64,000 nt of DNA from Dermacentor variabilis (Eukaryota; Arthropoda; Arachnida; Ixodida; Ixodidae), in contig NC_134573.1 of the NCBI RefSeq assembly GCF_050947875.1, positions 31,208,115 through 31,272,114 of the forward strand, in the 5' to 3' direction. The notes under the pieces are model-generated. The model searched no databases and was not told the DNA's origin. It was given only the letters and a program-made list of their open reading frames with translations. The stretch's first letter is position 1. The number at the start of each line of letters is the position of its first letter. Made by a program: the position numbers and the translations under genes. Shown here piece after piece: positions 20,943 through 32,344 of this stretch.

Positions 20943-22370
20943 ATCAGCGACCTAACGCTGCGGTCTGTCTGGCAGGGCGTAACGTTGTGGCGGTCTACGC
21001 CGACGGTCCCTTCTACGAAGGATGTCCTCAGGTTGTAGCTCTGCCATGTGGTCAGGCTGGGATATTGAATTCGCAGAAACTGTAGCTTCAAGGTCCGACA
21101 TAGGCTGTATTTCTTTGAATGGAACTGAGATGGTCCCTGGCGCTCCGAAGCTCTTGTCCGCTGTCTCTAAGTAGGGTGTACGACCAAGGTGTGCCTGCAT
21201 GGCCTACAACAACAGCTGGCGACCAGTTTCTGCGTATGCTGCCGTACACTGATACTGGACACCCGCTGCGAAGATGGGGTAGACGCTTGGCCTTCCCGTT
21301 GTAGAAGATCCAGGGCTAGTCTTATTTCCTGGAGGCGATTGCGAACGGATTCTGATGGCACAGACTGCGGTTCGAGGTGCTGGGGGAGAACCGGCAACTG
21401 CGTCCTCGTTTGGCGGCCCATAAACTTTTGAACGGGCTACTTCAGTTGCTCAGCCATTGGCACGTTTCGCGACTCCAGCAGGACGCTGTAAAATTCCAGG
21501 ATTGCGAAAGGACACTTTGTTAGCAGTTTTTCCGCCTCCTGCACTGCACGCTCCGCCATGCCGTTACCACGACGACAGTACGGGCTTGAGGTTACGTGGG
21601 CAATTCCAAGCTGCACAGCAAAAGAGCGGAAGCACGCGCTGTTGAAGGGTGGGCCGTTATTACTGCACAGCTTTGCTGGGATCCCATGAGTCACGAAGAC
21701 GAGCATGCACACATTATTTACCGCTGTCGCTGTTGACTGACGCAGCTTTTGAACCTCGAAAAAGAATGAGTAGAAATCCACGAGGATTAGGTAGGACTGG
21801 TCATCGTGTTGGAAAATATCAAGCCCTACTACTTGCCATGGCAGACCTGGTATCTCGTGGCTCAGCATAGGAAGTCTAGTGTTCCTGCGCTTGTACTTTT
21901 CGCACGCTGCGCAAGATTTAGAGCCGAGATGTCTGCGTTCATGCCGGGCGGGAACATTACTTCTATTGTTCTCATCTTCATTTTTTCTTCGCCTCCATGT
22001 GCGGTGTGTAGCAAACGCAGAATTTCCGGTCGCTTGGCCGGAAGAATGACTATTTTGTTGGTTCTGAGTAGCAGGCCTTCCTCAACATGCAGCTCGTTGC
22101 GGTAACACCCGTATGGACGCAGGGCATGCGGCACATGGTTCTTCATATCCGGGCATTCTGTGCTCGAGGAACGGCGCAGTTCAGCCATACTGGCGTCTTT
22201 GTTAGTTTCGTGCCGAATAGTCTCGAGCAGCTGCTGTGACACAGGAAGCGTTCGGTCTCGTCGGTTAGTTCTGTAGCCATCGCGAAGCCAGAAAGCGCAT
22301 CAGCCAGAAACAACTCCTTTCCTGGTTTGAACGTCAACTTCATTGGGAATCTTTGCAAAACAAGCCTCAT
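20943..22370 (-). pseudogene. Retrotransposon A integrase remains
   Basis: Frames 21862-22242 and 21437-21868 encode the integrase. First comes the zinc-zone neighbourhood (ILRLLHTAHGGEEKM), then LPWQVVGLDIFQHDDQSYLILVDFYS with the first Asp. KLCSNNGPPFNS follows, where the second catalytic Asp (usually SDNGP) is Asn, and then RGNGMAERAVQEAEKLL with the Glu. The tail at 20952-21200 is basic (RRRDRRRRPPQRYALP), like the C-termini of K02A2.6-like elements. The frame at 22143-22370 (FKPGKELFLADALSG) is the RNase H-integrase connector. Frameshifts and the D-to-N change make it inactive. Confidence 0.78.
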
Positions 22371-22392
22371 GCGCTGCGATCACAGGGGGCAT

Positions 22393-24054
22393 TCACAAAG
22401 TGGCTTTTTGAATATTGATTCCAGAGGCCTGTAATCCGGCTCTACGGTAATCTCTGACTCCCCGAAGATATAATATTGAAATGTTGTGCAACCATGAACA
22501 ATTGCTAATGTTTCCTTCTCGATCTGCGCGTAGCACTGCTGTGCTTCCGTTAGCGAACGGGATGGTTAGGCGACTGGCTGTCCATCCTATATATAGAAGA
22601 ACGGCTCCGACGCCATGATGACTGGCGTCTACTGGCAAGGTCTTGGTTAAAATTGGCAAGGACTGGCGCCTATGTGAGGGTCGCTCGAAGTTGACGAAAG
22701 CTGTTATCTTGATGCTTTGTCCAGACCCACGCGACGTTCTTCTTCAACAGCTCGCGAAGAGGCGCTGACAACGTGGATATGTTAGGGACAAACCGAGCCG
22801 CAAAGTTCATCATGCCGGGGAAAACTTGCAGTTCCTTACGGTTTTGTGGTGGCGGGACTTGCATGATGTCTTCGACTCAGCTCGGGTCCACGCACAGCCC
22901 CTCTAGAGTCAGAATGTGGCCCATGTAGCGGACTCTGGGCTGGAGGAAAGTGCACTTGTTCTTATTGAGCTTCAGCTTGTGTTGTCTGCACCGAGACAGC
23001 AAAGCTACTAAATTTCTGTCGTGTTGCTCTGGCGACTGTCCTCAAACCAATATGTCGTTCATAACGTTGTAAATGGGCCTCAAGCCCTCTAGTACCTGGT
23101 GCATCAGCAGCTGAAAAATTTCCGGCGCGGGAGCGATGCCGAACAGCATGCCCAGGAAGCTGTATCACCCGTAGCGCGTGTTCATAGTGCATAAGCGGGC
23201 GCTCGGCTCATCCAAATTAATCTGCCAGAATCCTGACGATGCATCCAGAGAAGAAAAGAATTTCGCTCCATGCAGCTGCGGTAGCATATCTTTTAACGTC
23301 TGCATATGGTAGTGCTCTCTTAGAAGTGCCTTATTTAAGTCGGATAGCTCCAAGCATAAGGGTACCTTTTCTGTCTTTACTACTACAACCATGTGACTAG
23401 ACCAGGACGTCGGTTCTGTCACCTTAGCAATGGCGCCATCGTGCTGTATCCGATCCAGCTCAGCTCGGACACGCTCCTGAAAGGCGATGGTGATTCGTCC
23501 CGCTGGCTTGACGACGCCTCGAGCTTCAGGTTTCAGCTCCATGTGGTAGGCTACGTCTTTGATTTCTTCCAGCTCCCGGAAAATATCTCGAAATTTTTCT
23601 ACCATTTTCTTAGTTTCCAAGGCGTCCACGGTGTTTATGCGGCCAATCAGCCCTAAGCGTTCAGCCACCTTACCGCTCAATGTAACAGGAACAGCGTGTT
23701 TCACGATAAACAATAGCGCCGTGGTAGACTGCGTTGTACTGGCGACCTGAAGCTCGATCTTCTTCGTCGCCTTCTTTATGTGCCCCAAAAACGACCGTAG
23801 CGTAGAGCAGCAATCTTGTGCTGGCTTCGTAGTTATGTTTCCGAGTGTCACTTCAGGCATGACGTAGGGTTGGTTCCGGTATCAATTTTGCAGCGTATGG
23901 CGGAACCTGCGATTTTAACAGCCGCTGACCAGCTGTCGTGGCCATCAATTGCACTGACTTCGAGGATTTGAAGAAAATTTGGAGGGCACTTAAGCTTCGC
24001 CTTCAAAAGTGGAACACGACAGCGTTCCCGTTGACCCGCTAAGGGGTGTAACAC
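22393..24054 (-). pseudogene. Retrotransposon A protease, RT and RNase H remains
   Basis: The frame 23848-24054 contains IRCKIDTGTNPTSCL, the retropepsin active site (D-T-G). The frame 23165-23860 encodes the RT N-half with VVKTEKVPLCLELSDLNKAL and FFSSLDASSGFWQINLD, which holds the first RT Asp. A frame break then occurs. The C-half near 22960-23190 has no readable YxDD in frame. RT thumb (FPGMMNFAARFVPNISTLSAPL at 22670-22864) and RNase H (LPVDASHHGVGAVLL at 22393-22659) follow. It lies between the gag remains, from which a repeat separates it, and the integrase. It has many frameshifts and no functional product. Confidence 0.78.
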
Positions 24055-24055
24055 A

Positions 24056-25050
24056 GTGCACTACGGCGCAGCGATCACTTACGTGGCGCACCGCATAGGA
24101 CTTTGCACCCACCGATCACGCGGTGAGCGCCGAGCAACGCAGCGTTCGGCGCGGCAACGAAACGTGCGTTGGAGCAAGCGGAACGAACCAAAGCACTCGG
24201 TGTCTCGGAGGGACAAACGATCTACGCGAGCCAAAGGTCGTGATCGGCACAGACAGCCAGGCCGCTACGAGCCATGAAGGCTGACGCGATCATGGGGCTG
24301 ACGCATGACTCCTCGCCAGCAGCACGGCACACATTGCAGGGGACGTTCTCCTACCAGACGCGCTACAGCGCAGCGATCGCGTCAGAGGCGTCCCGCATCG
24401 GATGCTACACCTAGCAATCGCGTTGTGAGCGGAAAGAGGAGCCGCGTCACCTAAACACGAGGGTTCGAGTGACACACGCTGGAAGTTGGAAGGGGAGAGA
24501 GCGAGAAAACTTATCAAACGTAAGGGTATTGGTGCATCCTCGCACCGGTCCCCTCACGGCCCCAATGCGCTCAAACCAGACGAAGGGGAGAAGCAGGCGA
24601 GTGGCACGCCACCTGTATGGGCAGCGGCGTACATTGCGAGCAGGGGGTCTTCTGTGTTTGCTGCAAGATGGCTCTGCGTGTGCGCCAAGCGCAGAAGAAA
24701 TGTAGCGGAAACGTACTTCACTACTCGTTTACCTGCGGCTTCTGTAATTTACATGCTCATAATTACCGATATACACCGCAGTATAAGTTTCTACGGCAGG
24801 TTTGTAAGGCAACACCGCATTCACTAGAGGCGCTTGTGTACCGCTTTGAACCATCGAACTCATGCCCGAGTAATAGCGTCTCCATCTCACACTTCGGAGA
24901 CTCTGGTTCGATCCCCACCCAGCCCATCTTGCAAGTTGTTCTTATTTATGCTAGCCTTCTGCCATTTTTCTGTCACGGCCGACGCTGACGACACAGGATT
25001 TTCTGCGGCACGACCTCCTTAACGCTGTCGCGTTAAAATAGCCCGTCTCC
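24056..25050 (+). repeat. SINE-like repeat S3 inserted between gag and protease of element A
   Basis: This segment of about 1 kb separates the gag knuckle (25112-25154) from the protease (24054) of element A, which are normally adjacent. Near 24865-24915 it has GAGTAATAGCGTCTCC followed by GGTTCGATCCCCACCC, a tRNA-like pol III A-box/B-box pair, then CAGCCCATCTTGCAAG. It ends near TAACGCTGTCGCGTTAAAA at 25021-25039. The layout fits a tRNA-derived or composite SINE of a type I recall from ticks. Its left boundary is uncertain, and no target duplication was read. Confidence 0.5.
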
Positions 25051-25630
25051 TTTACAATTTTGACCACTTTTATCTTGCACATTTGGCCCCTCGGTATCGC
25101 TTCTGGTTGAAGACACCCACGCGCGAAGTGGTTTCGGCAGCCACACTTGTTACAGCACTTGCCTTGCGCAGGGCACTTTGCTTTTCTGTCTGTGAAAGAG
25201 CAGTTTGGGCAAATGCCGAGTCTAAGTTTTGATTTGACAGCACGTACGGTGGCCTCATCGCTTGCGCTTACTTCTTCCTCCTTGATCTCGTTAAAAGATT
25301 CGCCCTCACGTTGATCTCGGGAGCCGAAATGAAACTCGTTGAATGGTAACTTCTTGGCTGGTTTCTAGGCGGCCTCGAATTTTTCAATCAGCTTATCGCG
25401 GTCTTACTTTTCATCCTCATTCGCGAATTTGAAGGTATAGAACACCCGCCTTTCTTCTTCACCAATTGTCGCAAGAAGTGTTGCTGCCTGAACTTCTTTA
25501 GGCTGCTTCCTTAGTCCGGTCGCTGTAGAAAACAGAGTGAACTCCTTTTTCCAGATGATCCACTTCTGGTAAGCCTCACCCATACTTTCCATTGGCTTTC
25601 GCGGTGGCAGAACCGTCGGTGCCATACTTA
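25050..25630 (-). pseudogene. Retrotransposon A gag remains
   Basis: The frame 25404-25625 starts MAPTVLPPRKPMESMGEAYQ and continues into YQKWIIWKKEFTLFSTATGL and VQAATLLATIGEEERRVFYTF, a gag N-terminal/capsid-like segment. After a frame break, CNKCGCRNHFARGC at about 25112-25154 is a CX2CX4HX4C knuckle with complete Cys/His residues. The tail is cut by the S3 repeat. It lies directly downstream of the primer site and 5' LTR. It is broken by at least two frameshifts. Confidence 0.75.
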
Positions 25631-25714
25631 TTTCTCTGGGGTGTGCTAGAGGTACAGCTGGACGAGCGTGCGGGAAGGAAAAGCGGCGAACGCGGCTTGA
25701 GAAACGCGTCGCCG

Positions 25715-25731
25715 CCCCACTTATGACACCA
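25715..25731 (-). promoter_or_regulatory. Primer-binding site of retrotransposon A
   Basis: On the minus strand TGGTGTCATAAGTGGGG follows the LTR end (CACA) with no gap. It starts TGG, complementary to a tRNA CCA end. The tRNA identity is not assigned. It differs from the site in elements B, C and E2. Confidence 0.7.
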
Positions 25732-26023
25732 TGTGAACGGTCGGGAGGCAGGGAACAAAGTGTGTTTATTATCAGACAAGGGGCTGCTTATATATGGACA
25801 GGTATATATATAAAAGATTATGGAGTTTTACTTGCCAAAACCGCCTTCTAATTACGAGGCACCCCGTAGTGAAGGACTCCGGAAATTTCTACGACCTGGG
25901 GTTCTTTAACGTGCACCTAAACCTAAGTACACGGGGGTTTTCGCATTTCGCCACCATCGAAATGCGCTCGCCGTGGCCGGGTTTCGATCCCGCGACCTCA
26001 TGCTCAGCAGCCCAACACCACAG

Positions 26024-26445
26024 TGACACGTGTACTTGTCTTTATCGGGCGACACGTTTCACCGCCTAACAAATGTTATCGCACCGCGCAGGACGCGCCT
26101 GCATGTATCTCAAGTTTCTGGAATATTATCGATGGGTCCATCTGATTGCATGTGTGCAATCAGATGTGTGTAATCTGATTGCATGTGTGCGCTGCGCTAA
26201 TAATGTAGAACATTGTGGAACGCACGCGGGTTCCAGCGATTACTCTGGAACAATCGATTGCTGATCTATAAAAGCCGACGCGCTTGACCCGCTCATCAGA
26301 TTTTCGACGATCGCCGACGGTGTTCGTCGCTATCGTTGTGCTATAAGTGTAGCCTATCGTTGTGGGCACAGGTTCGCCCAATTAAAGTTAGTTTTGTCTT
26401 TCACAGTATTGCCACTGTGTTCGTCAACCACACCACCACGTGACA
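26024..26445 (+). repeat. 5' LTR of retrotransposon B (422 bp)
   Basis: It starts TGACACGTGTAC and ends CCACCACGTGACA, so the ends form an inverted CACGTG pair. A promoter box TATAAAAG is at 26267-26274, and an AATTAAAG polyadenylation-like signal lies near 26379 in place of AATAAAAG in the other copies. Compared with the right LTR, a stretch of about 20 bp near 26143-26165 has been replaced by a palindrome (see findings). Confidence 0.85.
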
Positions 26446-26447
26446 TC

Positions 26448-26459
26448 TGGTGGAGGTGC
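26448..26459 (+). promoter_or_regulatory. Primer-binding-like site of retrotransposon B
   Basis: TGGTGGAGGTGC, two bases inside the LTR, complementary to a tRNA 3' end GCACCTCCACCA. The same 12 bases at the same spacing are in E2 (41468-41479, minus strand), and TCGTGGAGGTGC is in C. The tRNA is not identified. Confidence 0.6.
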
Positions 26460-27840
26460 TTCGCGTTCATGTACCGGAAGCCACCACAAAGCCGTGACCC
26501 AAGCCCGCACGCGGCAGACAACACCAACGTCGCCAAGAACGAGAGAGGCAGCCGCAGGCTGCAAGGACTTCCCCCGGAGCACGCATTTTTGCCTGAGGCG
26601 ACCAGGAAGATTGTCACCTAGTCAACCCCAATGCCTGCCCCAGCGCCCCCATTGTGCTGGAGCAGCCCAGGGAGCCTCCGACGTTCCGCGGTTCAACATA
26701 CGAGGACTCAGAAACCTTGCTTGAGACATAGGAGAGGGTCGCTGCTTTTAACAGCTACACCAGCGACGACAAACTTCCACATGTCTTTTTCGCATTGGAA
26801 GACGCCGCCAAAACATGGTTTGCGAAACGAGAAGCCGTCTCAACGGCCTTGGTGTTCCGAAGCTGCTTCCTGCAGACATTCACAAGCGTCGTACGCCGAG
26901 AACGAGCCCAAGCGCTACGAGAAACCCGAGTGCAGCTGCCTAATGAGACCATCGCGATGTTTACAGAAGAGGTGAGCCGCCTGTTCCGCCACGGCGACCC
27001 AGAAATGTCAAAAGAGAAGAAACTCGGCGTACTGATGCGTCGTGTAAAGGAGGAAATTTTTTCCGGAATGGTACGAAGCCCAGCGAAGACCGTCGACGAG
27101 TCTCTTCGCGAGGCCGCCAGCATCGAGAAGACATTCGAGATGCGAAACCGGCAATTGGACCGCCGCACGAACTCTACAAACTACGCCGCAGTTCTATCAG
27201 TCGCCACCGACGACCTACGCGAGACTATCAGATCAGTCGTACAGCAGGAGCTGCAGAAGTTCTACCTAAGGTCGCAGTCCCAAGGGGATTCAATCGCTGA
27301 AATCGTCAAAGAAGATGTTCAGCGATCGCTTGGAGTCCCTGAGGTGCAACCACGATCACCGCAAGCTCAGCCGGACGCAATGACCTAGGCCGCGGTCGCC
27401 CGCCGTCAAGGTCCCCCGTCGCGACAACGCCAGGACCCTGTATCGACGCAATCACGTGGTCCACCACCGCCACCGACAGCACGCCCACCCGTCGCCTAGC
27501 GCAGCTACGCGAGGAAGACGGACCTTTCGCGAGCCCCCGACCACCGCCCGCTCTGCTACCACTGTGGCGAAGCCGGCCATGTGTACCACCGATGCCCATA
27601 CCGCGACCTGGGATTGCGAGGCTTTGCCGTCAATGCAGCGCGTCCCCGGGAAGGTGAATGCCCTCGTGACATCGCCGACCACCTCGCCGCTACTCAGTGG
27701 AGCCCTCGACGACCGTCCCGTTCGCCGTCACCAGGCCGCTAGCTGTCACCGCAGCGCCGACCATACACCCGCCCAGCCCGGGGCCGCTGTGCGAGCCCAT
27801 ATCCGGAAGACTAAAAACAGCAAACGATTGAGGTGCGGTT
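26460..27840 (+). pseudogene. Retrotransposon B gag remains
   Basis: The frame 26795-27388 (198 codons) carries the capsid-like part: SCFLQTFTSVVRRERAQAL, LPNETIAMFTEEVSRLFRH, MSKEKKLGVLMRRVKEEIF. After a frame break, CYHCGEAGHVYHRC at about 27553-27594 is a complete CX2CX4HX4C knuckle followed by a basic RPSRSPSP-like tail. The N-terminal 110 codons (26460-26790) are in other frames. It matches C gag (54085-54954) along its length. Gag would form the particle core; this copy is broken by several frameshifts. Confidence 0.8.
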
Positions 27841-27895
27841 GATGTTCGTCGAACTGATGAAAAACCTCCGCCGCCGACGAAGAAGACGCAGAGAC

Positions 27896-28240
27896 CATCA
27901 TCATCATCATCATCATCATCATCATTTATTATTCCCTTAAGGGTCCCTTCGGGGACATTACATAAGGGGGGGGGGGAAACAGCGATGTGAAAGTGCCATA
28001 CATCAGCTCAAAAAAAAAAGAATGCAAACGAAGGCAACAGAAAGATAAATAATAAATTGTAGAAAACATCAGGTATAAACAAAACATTGAAAATATCTCA
28101 AACTGAATAGCAATAAATTGAAAGAAAAGTGTACACGTAAATGTGGAACATGCTAAACGTAAGTGGCAAAAAAGAAGAAAAAAAGAAAAGGAAAAATAGG
28201 CGATGACACAAGCAAGACGGATTGCTGGGAGAGGTAACGT
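27896..28240 (-). mobile_element. Short 5'-truncated LINE tail inserted in B
   Basis: On the plus strand the piece begins with a run of CAT (about 27896-27924), then TTATTATTCCCTTAAGGGTCCC and a G-run. On the minus strand this is a LINE-type 3' end with an (ATG)n tail. Family member C has no such insert: its matching sequence goes from GACGCCGAAGAG directly to ATATCTCGACGAC at 56415-56440. The right edge (about 28240) and the target duplication are not sharp. No coding part remains. Confidence 0.6.
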
Positions 28241-28379
28241 GAGAGGTAACCATCTCGACGAAACAATAACGACACGCCGCCGCCCCGACGGACTCGGGAA
28301 GCGAAGACTACACCGACGAAAGACGACTTGGCGACGCCTCGTTCCAGCTTCAGTTCAACATGACGCAGCCGTGATCCGA

Positions 28380-30200
28380 CACCAAGGCCTAACTGCAATG
28401 CCAGACAAAGAACCACCGACCTCGACGTGCTTCTCCACGGCCACGCAGTTACCACCTTAGTGGACACAGGGGCCGATCACTCCGTAATAATGGACACGTC
28501 GCCGCCCAGTTGAAGAAAGTTAAAACTGCATGGGAAGGCCCTCAAATGCAAACCGCTGGAGAACACCTCATTACGCCTACGGGAATCTGCATGGCAAGAA
28601 TTACCGTTCATTAACGGACTTGCCCTGCCACCTTCGTTATCCTCCAACAGTGTTCACGAGACGTCATTCTCGGCATGGATTTCCTGAACCAACACGGCGC
28701 AATCATAGACCTGAAGTTAAAATCGATAACGCTGTCGGCAGGCAAAGCGATACCTCCGGAGAGCTCTCGCAGTCACCACTCCTTGAGTGTGTTCGAAGAT
28801 CAAGTGAGCATCCCGCCGCGCTCCAGCATTATTTCCGTCGGCACCGAAACACCCGCTGACGTAGAAGGCGTCATCAAAGGAGACCAACATATACTGCTCG
28901 ACCGTGAAATTTGCGTCGCAAGAGGGATCACTCGACTCCACGGAGCGAAAGCGGAAGTTCTGCTAACCAACTTCAGCCAAGAGTTCAAGCACATCAGCCC
29001 GGGCACGACAATCGCGTACATCGAGGAAATTGCGGAAACTAGCAATGCCTTTGTCCTCTCGGATTCTGCCGCATCTATCCCGATGAGCATAGTCCCCGAA
29101 CCAGACTTCGACGTAAATCCAAGTTTTCCTATGAGTAAGCAGCAACAGATCACAAGTCTTCTCCTACGATACAACGACTGCTTTTGAACGTCATCGAGGA
29201 TTCGACAAACACGGGTTGCAATGCGTCGCATAATAACCGAAGAGCGCGCTCGACCACTCCGCCAGAGCCCTTACCGAGTGTCGACGCGAAACGTGAAGCT
29301 ATTAGGCAATAAGTCGACGAAATGCTGCGCGACGACATGATCCAGCCGTCGAATACCCCGTAGGCCTCTCCTGTAGTCCTGGTGAAGAAAAAGGACGGAA
29401 CCCTACGCTTCTGCGTCGATTATCGTCGACTGAACAAGATCACGAAGAAGATTGTGTACCCCCTTCCACGGATAGTAGATGCATCGGATCGGCTCTGCGA
29501 CGCATAATACTTCTCGTCGGTGGATCTCAAGTCTGGCTACTGGCAAATAGAAGTCTACGAGAGAGATAGCGAAAAGGCCGCCTTCATCACGCCAGACGGC
29601 CTCCACTAGTTAATGGTCATGCCATTCGGACTGTGCTCGGCGCCTCCAACGTTTCAGCGCGTCATGGACACGGTGTTAGCAGGATTGAAGTGGCAGACGT
29701 GTATTGTTTATTGGAATGACATCGTTCTCTTCGCCGGAAATTTCAACGAGCACCTTAGGCGGCTTGCGACAATTCTAGAGGCCATCAAGTCATCAGGGCT
29801 AACTCTGAAGCCGGAAAAGTGCCGCGTCGCTTACGATGAGCTTCTATGCCTAGCCACGTCATCATTAAATCTGGAGTACGCCCCGACCCGCACAAGACAG
29901 CTACCATTGCAAAGTTCCCGCAGCCCATCGACAAGAAGGCAGTGCGAAGATTCCTTGGCCTGTGTGCGCCTACTACAGGCGCTTTGTCAAGGACTTTTCA
30001 CGCATCGCGGAGCCGGTAACACATCTAACGAAAAGCGATGTCGAGTTCACCGGGGAAACGCCGCTGGCCGACGCATTTCAAGAACTCAAACGACGCATGC
30101 AGTCGCCGCTGGTACTTGCACACTTCGATGACGACGCTGATACCGAAATCCACACTGACGCCAGTAGCCTAGGCCTCGGTGCGTCCTAGTCCAGAGAAAA
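28380..30200 (+). pseudogene. Retrotransposon B protease and reverse transcriptase remains
   Basis: The protease active site LVDTGADHSVI is at about 28456-28488, and MDFLNQHGA (the flap-side ILG.DFL segment) begins at 28675. The frame 28675-29187 continues to the RT connector (EVLLTNFSQEFKHISPGTTIAYI). RT pieces follow in shifting frames: [14 protein letters not shown] near 29405, SVDLKSGYWQIE near 29520 and MPFGLCSAPPTFQRVMDTVL at 29620. The catalytic YLDD has become YWND at about 29708-29720. RT thumb and the start of RNase H (HTDASSLGLGAS) end near 30189. At least six stops or frameshifts are present, so no active product. Confidence 0.82.
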
Positions 30201-30204
30201 GACG

Positions 30205-31830
30205 GACTTGAACGGGTGCTATCTGATGCTAGCCGGTCGCTGTCAAAAGCGGAAGGCAATTATTCTACCACTGAAAAGGAATGCCGCGCCATCATTTGGG
30301 CTACAGCAAAATTCCGCCCTTACCTCTATGGCATGCCATTCAAAGTCGTCAGCGACCATCACGCAGTGTGTTGGCTAGCTAACTTAAAGGACCCTTCAGG
30401 ACGACTGGCGCGTTGGAGCCTCAGACTGAAAGAATATAACGTCACCGTAATATACAGGTCCGGAAGAAAACATTCTGACGCCGACTACTTATCACGCGCC
30501 CCCATCGATGCCCCGCCGCAAGACGACGAGGACTACGATGCTTTCCTTGGATTATTAAGCCCAGCACATTTCACTAAACAGCAACGAACAGACCCGGAGC
30601 TAAATGGCCTCGTCGAGTATTTGGAAGGGAGCACCGACGTTGTCCCTAGGGTATTTAAGCGCGGGTTGTCTTCGTTCACGCTACAAAACAACCAGCTGGT
30701 GACAAAGAACTTCTCACCAGTTCGCGCCAGCTACTTTCTTGTTGTACCGTCAGCGCTGCGTCCAGAAGTACTGCACGCCCTACATGACGATCCAACAACT
30801 GGCCACCTCGGATTCTCGCGAAAGCTGTCGAGGATACAGGAAAGGTATTACTGGCCGCGTCTGACCGCCGACGTCGCCCGTTAAGTCAAGACATGCCGAG
30901 ACTGTCAACGACGATAGAGACCACCGACCAGGCCAGCAGGATTACTAAAGCCGATCGAACCTCCGCCCCGACCATTGCAGCAGATTGGGCTGTAATTGTT
31001 GCGGTTGTTTTTGACCTCAACATCCGGGAATGAGTGGATCGTCGTAGCGACCGAGTATCTCACCCGCTTCGCTGAAACTAAAGCTCTACCAAAAGGCCGC
31101 GCAGCCGAAGTGGCAAACTTTTTCGTCGAGAACATCCTGTTGCGACATGGTGCCCCAGAAATCCTCTTCACCGACAGAGGAACGGCTTTTACAGCAGAGC
31201 TCACGCACACCATTCTGCAATACAGCCAGACAAGTCACAGGAGGACAACTGCCTACCATCAGCAGGCGAATGGTCTCACGGAGCGCTTGAAGAAGAACCT
31301 CGTCGACATGCTAGCAATTTACGTCGACATCGAGCAGAAGACGTGGGACGCGGTTCTGCCGTATGTAACCTTCGTTCTCCACACGGCGGTGCAAGAAACA
31401 ACACAGATTACGCCGTTCAAGTTGGTTTACGGCAGGAACCCGACGATCACGCTCGACGCCATGCTGCCGCACGTCACTGACGAGGAGAACCTCGACGTCG
31501 CTACCTATCCCCAGCGCGTCGAAGCCCGACAGCTCGCCCGCCTACGGATAAAGAACCGGCAGCGTACCGACAGCCGACACTGCAACCTCCGACAACGCTT
31601 CGTCGAGTACCAGCCCGGCGACCGTGTTTGGGTATAGACCCCGATACGCTGACGAGGACTGAGTGAGAAACTACTGCGACGCCATTTCGGACACCACAAG
31701 GTCATCCGACGTATTGGCGCACTGGACAATGAGGTCGTGCCAGACGGCATTTCGCATTGACAGCGGCGCCGCGCACGATCTTAAGTGGTCCAGGTGGTTT
31801 GTCTTAAACCCCTTTTACAGACGCTGACGA
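30205..31830 (+). pseudogene. Retrotransposon B RNase H and integrase remains
   Basis: The frame 30216-30884 holds RNase H ([49 protein letters not shown]) and the start of the integrase zinc zone (HDDPTTGHLGFSRKLSRIQERYYW). After a stop, 30996-31637 holds the integrase core with VVATEYLTRFAE (the usual Asp is Glu: ATDYLTR becomes ATEYLTR), LFTDRGTAFTAEL and QQANGLTERLKK. The frame ends in QPGDRVWV, and the GPY/F-type tail lies in broken frames to about 31800. The 3' LTR follows after AAGAGGATGGTAT. Confidence 0.82.
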
Positions 31831-31926
31831 ACTTTCCTTATTTTGTTGTTTTCTATGCTACGAGTGCTTCTGCATAACTTCCGTTTGTTTGCAGCATCGG
31901 GTCGGTGCTATTTAAGAGGATGGTAT

Positions 31927-32344
31927 TGACACGTGTACTTATCTTTATCGGGCGACACGTTTCACCGCATAACAAATGTTATCGCAAAGGGCAGGACCCG
32001 CCTGCATGTATCGGAAGTTTCTGGAATGTTATCGATGGTTCCATCTGCTGTCTTTGACCGAACCTTGTGTAATCTGATTGCATGTGTGCGCGACGCGAAT
32101 AATGTAGAACTTTGTGGAAGGTACGCGGGTCCCAGAGATTACTCTGGAACATTCGACAATTGATGTATAAAAGCCGACGCGCTTCACCCGCTCATCAGAT
32201 TTTCGACGATCGCCGACCGTATTCGCCGCTATCGTTGTGCTATAAGCGTAGCCCGTTTTTGTGGGCACAGGTTCGTCCAATAAAAGTTAGATTTATCTTT
32301 CACAGTATTGCTACTGTGTTCTTCAACGTCACCACCACGTGACA
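31927..32344 (+). repeat. 3' LTR of retrotransposon B (418 bp)
   Basis: TGACACGTGTAC to CACCACGTGACA. TATAAAAG is at 32166-32173 and AATAAAAG near 32279. It follows a purine-rich tract and is followed by ATAG and the remaining SINE head. It keeps the ancestral segment that the 5' LTR has lost, judged by agreement with the LTRs of C. Confidence 0.88.

Larger units (their letters stand above)
26024..32344 (+). mobile_element. Retrotransposon B (Ty3/gypsy), inserted in SINE S1
   Basis: LTRs at 26024-26445 and 31927-32344 bound a 6.3-kb plus-strand element. Flanking 4-bp sequences are ACAG (26020-26023) and ATAG (32345-32348), a target duplication with one change; the uninterrupted SINE would read CCATAGCC here. 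Order: LTR, primer-like site, gag with knuckle, a small LINE insertion, protease, RT, RNase H, integrase, purine-rich tract, LTR. It is the same family as C (53659-60505) and D (60516 to the end). It is heavily mutated. Confidence 0.88.

Noticed and set aside
24865..24915. A-box/B-box pair with GGTTCGATCCCC, possible tRNA gene
   Set aside because: The flanking acceptor strands do not pair and the sequence continues into a SINE-like tail; called SINE S3 instead.
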